DNA of 15,128 nucleotides, taken from the NCBI GenBank assembly GCA_002702235.1, contig NZYO01000005.1, positions 51,610 through 66,737 on the forward strand. Reading direction: 5' to 3'. Below are positions 13,650-15,128 of the stretch, piece after piece (position 1 is the first letter of the stretch; the number at the start of each line of letters is the position of its first letter). A program made the position numbers and the translations under genes. The notes under the pieces were generated by a model that saw only the letters and a list, made by a program, of their open reading frames with translations, ran no database searches and had not been told where the DNA came from. The stretch is from Gammaproteobacteria bacterium (GTDB taxonomy: Bacteria; Pseudomonadota; Gammaproteobacteria; Poriferisulfidales; GCA-002705445).

Positions 13650-13670
13650 AACATTTGCTAATCATATGTT
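13650..13670. promoter_or_regulatory. Imperfect palindrome, possible operator between alkB and the MerR gene
   Basis: The 21-bp element is symmetric about 13660, with arms AACAT and ATGTT and matching inner positions (pattern AACATnTGnTnAnCAnATGTT). It lies about 30 bp upstream of the alkB extended -10, a position typical of an activator site, and away from the MerR promoter. No known operator is matched. Confidence 0.35.
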
Positions 13671-13682
13671 CATGACAAAAAC

Positions 13683-13711
13683 TTTACAGAAACATAATAA
13701 TTATCTATAAT
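13683..13711 (+). promoter_or_regulatory. Promoter of the MerR-type regulator and fabA
   Basis: TTTACA (13683-13688, five of six) is followed by a 17-nt spacer and a perfect TATAAT (13706-13711). Transcription would start near 13718, giving a leader of about 57 nt before the ATG at 13775. The start site lies inside the TNNACA repeats at 13714-13742. Confidence 0.7.
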
Positions 13712-13713
13712 AC

Positions 13714-13742
13714 TGGACAAATAGTTGACAGCAAGCTATACA
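13714..13742 (+). promoter_or_regulatory. Three TNNACA direct repeats at helical spacing, possible MerR operator
   Basis: TGGACA (13714), TTGACA (13725) and TATACA (13737) are spaced 11 and 12 bp apart. The TTTACA -35 element of the same promoter lies 31 bp before the first. CarH-type MerR regulators, as I recall, bind direct repeats of about 11 bp with an ACA core, so this is a candidate autoregulatory operator for the adjacent CarH-like protein. Binding here would cover the start of transcription. Confidence 0.4.
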
Positions 13743-13774
13743 AAAGCTGAATATTAAGGATATGTGGTATAGAA

Positions 13775-14743
13775 ATGAGTGAAACTAAACACCCAATACA
13801 AATTGTTGCAAGAAGGACCGGTTTAAGTGTAGATGTCATAAGGGCATGGGAACGAAGATATAATGCTGTAACTCCAACCAGAACTGAGACAGGAAGACGA
13901 CTTTATTCGAATAATGATGTAAAAAAACTAACCTTATTAAGCAGGGCTATATCAGCTGGGCGCAGAATTGGTGATGTTGCTAGTTTATCTATTAATGACC
14001 TAACGCAAGTGATCGATTCAGATGAAGTTGCAACTACCGACTTGAGAGAAGGGGCTAGACCGAGAACTGGATCAGTAATGGATTATTTTGATTCAAGTAT
14101 AGACGCTATTAGAGAGTTAAACCTTCATGCCTTATTAGAAAATTTTGAAAACGCTCACAGAGAATTAGGTTCAATATTTTTATTAGATGATTTGTTCGGT
14201 CCCTTAATGAGGCATATAAAAGAAGAATGTAAGGTTGGTAGTTTAAGGCAAGCACAGGAAAAATTTACGATTGAAACAATAAAATCTTTTTTGATGATTG
14301 AATCTAGAAAAGATGTTAATGAGGGTGATCCTAAAATTCTTATAACTTCTCCACTCTCACATAAAGATGAGTTAACAATGTTAAAGCTTTGCCTAGTAAG
14401 TAAAAATTCAAACTGGTCGCCGGTTTATGTGGGGGCTTCAGTTTCGCCTGACGAAATACTTTTTACATATGAACAAAGTAATTCCAAAGCAATCATTCTC
14501 GTTGCAGATATATACGGAAGGGATCAATATTTACCAAATGAAATTCGAAAAATTAGAAGTTTAGTTGAAGATGGGGAAATACTAATTTTTGGAGAGAATA
14601 TTTTTAATTATCAGGATATAATTAAGGAATTAAAATTAATGTCTGCTCAAAATATTGGGGAGCTAAAACTTAGATTAGAAGGCATGAAAAACCTATGCGA
14701 ACTAAAGCCAGTAAGGCTTCACGCTAAACCTAACAAAAAATAA
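13775..14743 (+). CDS. MerR-family regulator of CarH/LitR architecture lacking cobalamin-site residues
   Basis: The product has 322 residues. A MerR winged helix spans about 7-75, with [22 protein letters not shown] and [12 protein letters not shown] four-helix-type domain (about 100-178) and a Rossmann-like domain (about 185-285, from PKILITSP) follow, the plan of the B12-dependent photoreceptors CarH and LitR. Known B12 residues are altered. The helix-bundle motif that reads AQEHF in CarH is AQEKF here (K163 for His), the preceding Trp is replaced, and the Rossmann loop has D198 (HKDEL) where the cobalt-ligating His is expected. It probably does not bind adenosylcobalamin in the CarH way. 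It is divergent from the alkB-family gene and 2 nt upstream of fabA, so it may control membrane-lipid genes and itself. Target assignment is inference. Confidence 0.85.
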   Translation: MSETKHPIQIVARRTGLSVDVIRAWERRYNAVTPTRTETGRRLYSNNDVKKLTLLSRAISAGRRIGDVASLSINDLTQVIDSDEVATTDLREGARPRTGSVMDYFDSSIDAIRELNLHALLENFENAHRELGSIFLLDDLFGPLMRHIKEECKVGSLRQAQEKFTIETIKSFLMIESRKDVNEGDPKILITSPLSHKDELTMLKLCLVSKNSNWSPVYVGASVSPDEILFTYEQSNSKAIILVADIYGRDQYLPNEIRKIRSLVEDGEILIFGENIFNYQDIIKELKLMSAQNIGELKLRLEGMKNLCELKPVRLHAKPNKK

Positions 14744-14745
14744 CT

Positions 14746-15128
14746 ATGACTTCACAAAAAAAATCATTTTCGTTTGACGAATTAGTTGAATGCTCGCAAG
14801 GAAGATTATTTGGGGAGGGCAATGCACAATTGCCTCACAGTGAAATGCTTATGTTTGATAGTATACAACATATTGATTCTACCTCTGGTGATTATAAAAA
14901 AGGATTCATGGAAGCTTCTTTAAGTATTAATCCAAGTCTTTGGTTTTTTGATTGTCATTTTACAAACGACCCTGTTATGCCCGGGTGTTTAGGACTTGAC
15001 GCAATGTGGCAATTGGTGGGTTTTTACCTTGGTTGGTCAGGATACCCTGGAAGAGGGAGAGCATTAGGCGTGAAAGAAGTAAAATTCACTGGACAAATTC
15101 TTCCAAATAACAAAAAAGTAACTTACAA
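14746..15128 (+). CDS. fabA: 3-hydroxydecanoyl-ACP dehydratase/isomerase FabA (3' truncated by window)
   Basis: The first 127 codons are present; the window ends inside the gene. The protein dehydrates 3-hydroxydecanoyl-ACP and isomerises the product to the cis-3 form, the branch point for anaerobic unsaturated fatty acid synthesis. The catalytic pair H71 (FFDCHF) and D85 ([15 protein letters not shown]) sits at the same positions as in E. coli FabA, and flanking blocks such as [20 protein letters not shown] and [14 protein letters not shown] are near-identical to it. The ATG is 2 nt after the stop of the MerR gene and has no good Shine-Dalgarno site, so the two are co-transcribed and probably coupled. 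fabB may follow outside the window, as in many gammaproteobacteria. Confidence 0.97.
   Translation, partial: MTSQKKSFSFDELVECSQGRLFGEGNAQLPHSEMLMFDSIQHIDSTSGDYKKGFMEASLSINPSLWFFDCHFTNDPVMPGCLGLDAMWQLVGFYLGWSGYPGRGRALGVKEVKFTGQILPNNKKVTY

Overview
The window is AT-rich, gene-dense DNA with short intergenic gaps, frequent start/stop overlaps and many weak ribosome binding sites. The gene set points to a streamlined, probably marine, gammaproteobacterium: FabA, a Coq7-type ubiquinone hydroxylase, a class Ia ribonucleotide reductase whose large subunit has the double ATP-cone layout known from Pseudomonas aeruginosa, an AlkB-family membrane monooxygenase and BioA. The lineage is inferred from gene content only. 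I see no insertion sequence, CRISPR array, tRNA or rRNA, and no gene-free stretch over 300 bases.

Layout. (1) 1-3588, + strand: a tightly packed run with the 3' end of a NarX/DegS-like sensor kinase, its NarL/FixJ response regulator, a 56-residue two-helix membrane protein, a 3-mercaptopyruvate-type sulfurtransferase, an OsmC-like protein and BioA. Most junctions overlap or have gaps under 10 nt. (2) 3580-4580, - strand: a two-gene unit of an orphan two-cluster Fe-S protein and Coq7, converging on bioA with overlapping ends. (3) 4584-4697, + strand: a promoter, a CCUCCUCCUCC tract and a strong intrinsic terminator with no open reading frame, read here as an unannotated small RNA. (4) 4696-9336: a stand-alone S24 (LexA/UmuD-like) domain protein divergent from nrdAB. 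The shared control region carries two NrdR boxes 32 bp apart and three DnaA-box-like sites, two of which overlap the upstream NrdR box. (5) 9392-10964: two tandem paralogous six-helix ion-channel genes that differ at the presumed selectivity filter. (6) 10964-12333, - strand: a TraB/GumN-family protein followed by a mini beta-carbonic-anhydrase-like protein. (7) 12421-15128: a divergent AlkB-family monooxygenase (- strand, with its terminator), a 199-bp control region, and on the + strand a MerR regulator of CarH/LitR architecture lacking the cobalamin-contacting histidines, followed 2 nt later by fabA, which runs off the window.

How the parts may work together. The nrdAB region is a standard replication-coupled dNTP supply unit under NrdR and possibly DnaA, with an unexplained LexA-like protein attached. 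The right end links membrane-lipid chemistry (FabA, AlkB) to a MerR/CarH-like regulator, and helically phased TNNACA repeats near its own promoter suggest autoregulation. The small RNA could pair with strong Shine-Dalgarno sites; the best match in this window is the alkB ribosome binding site, with 9 contiguous complementary bases.
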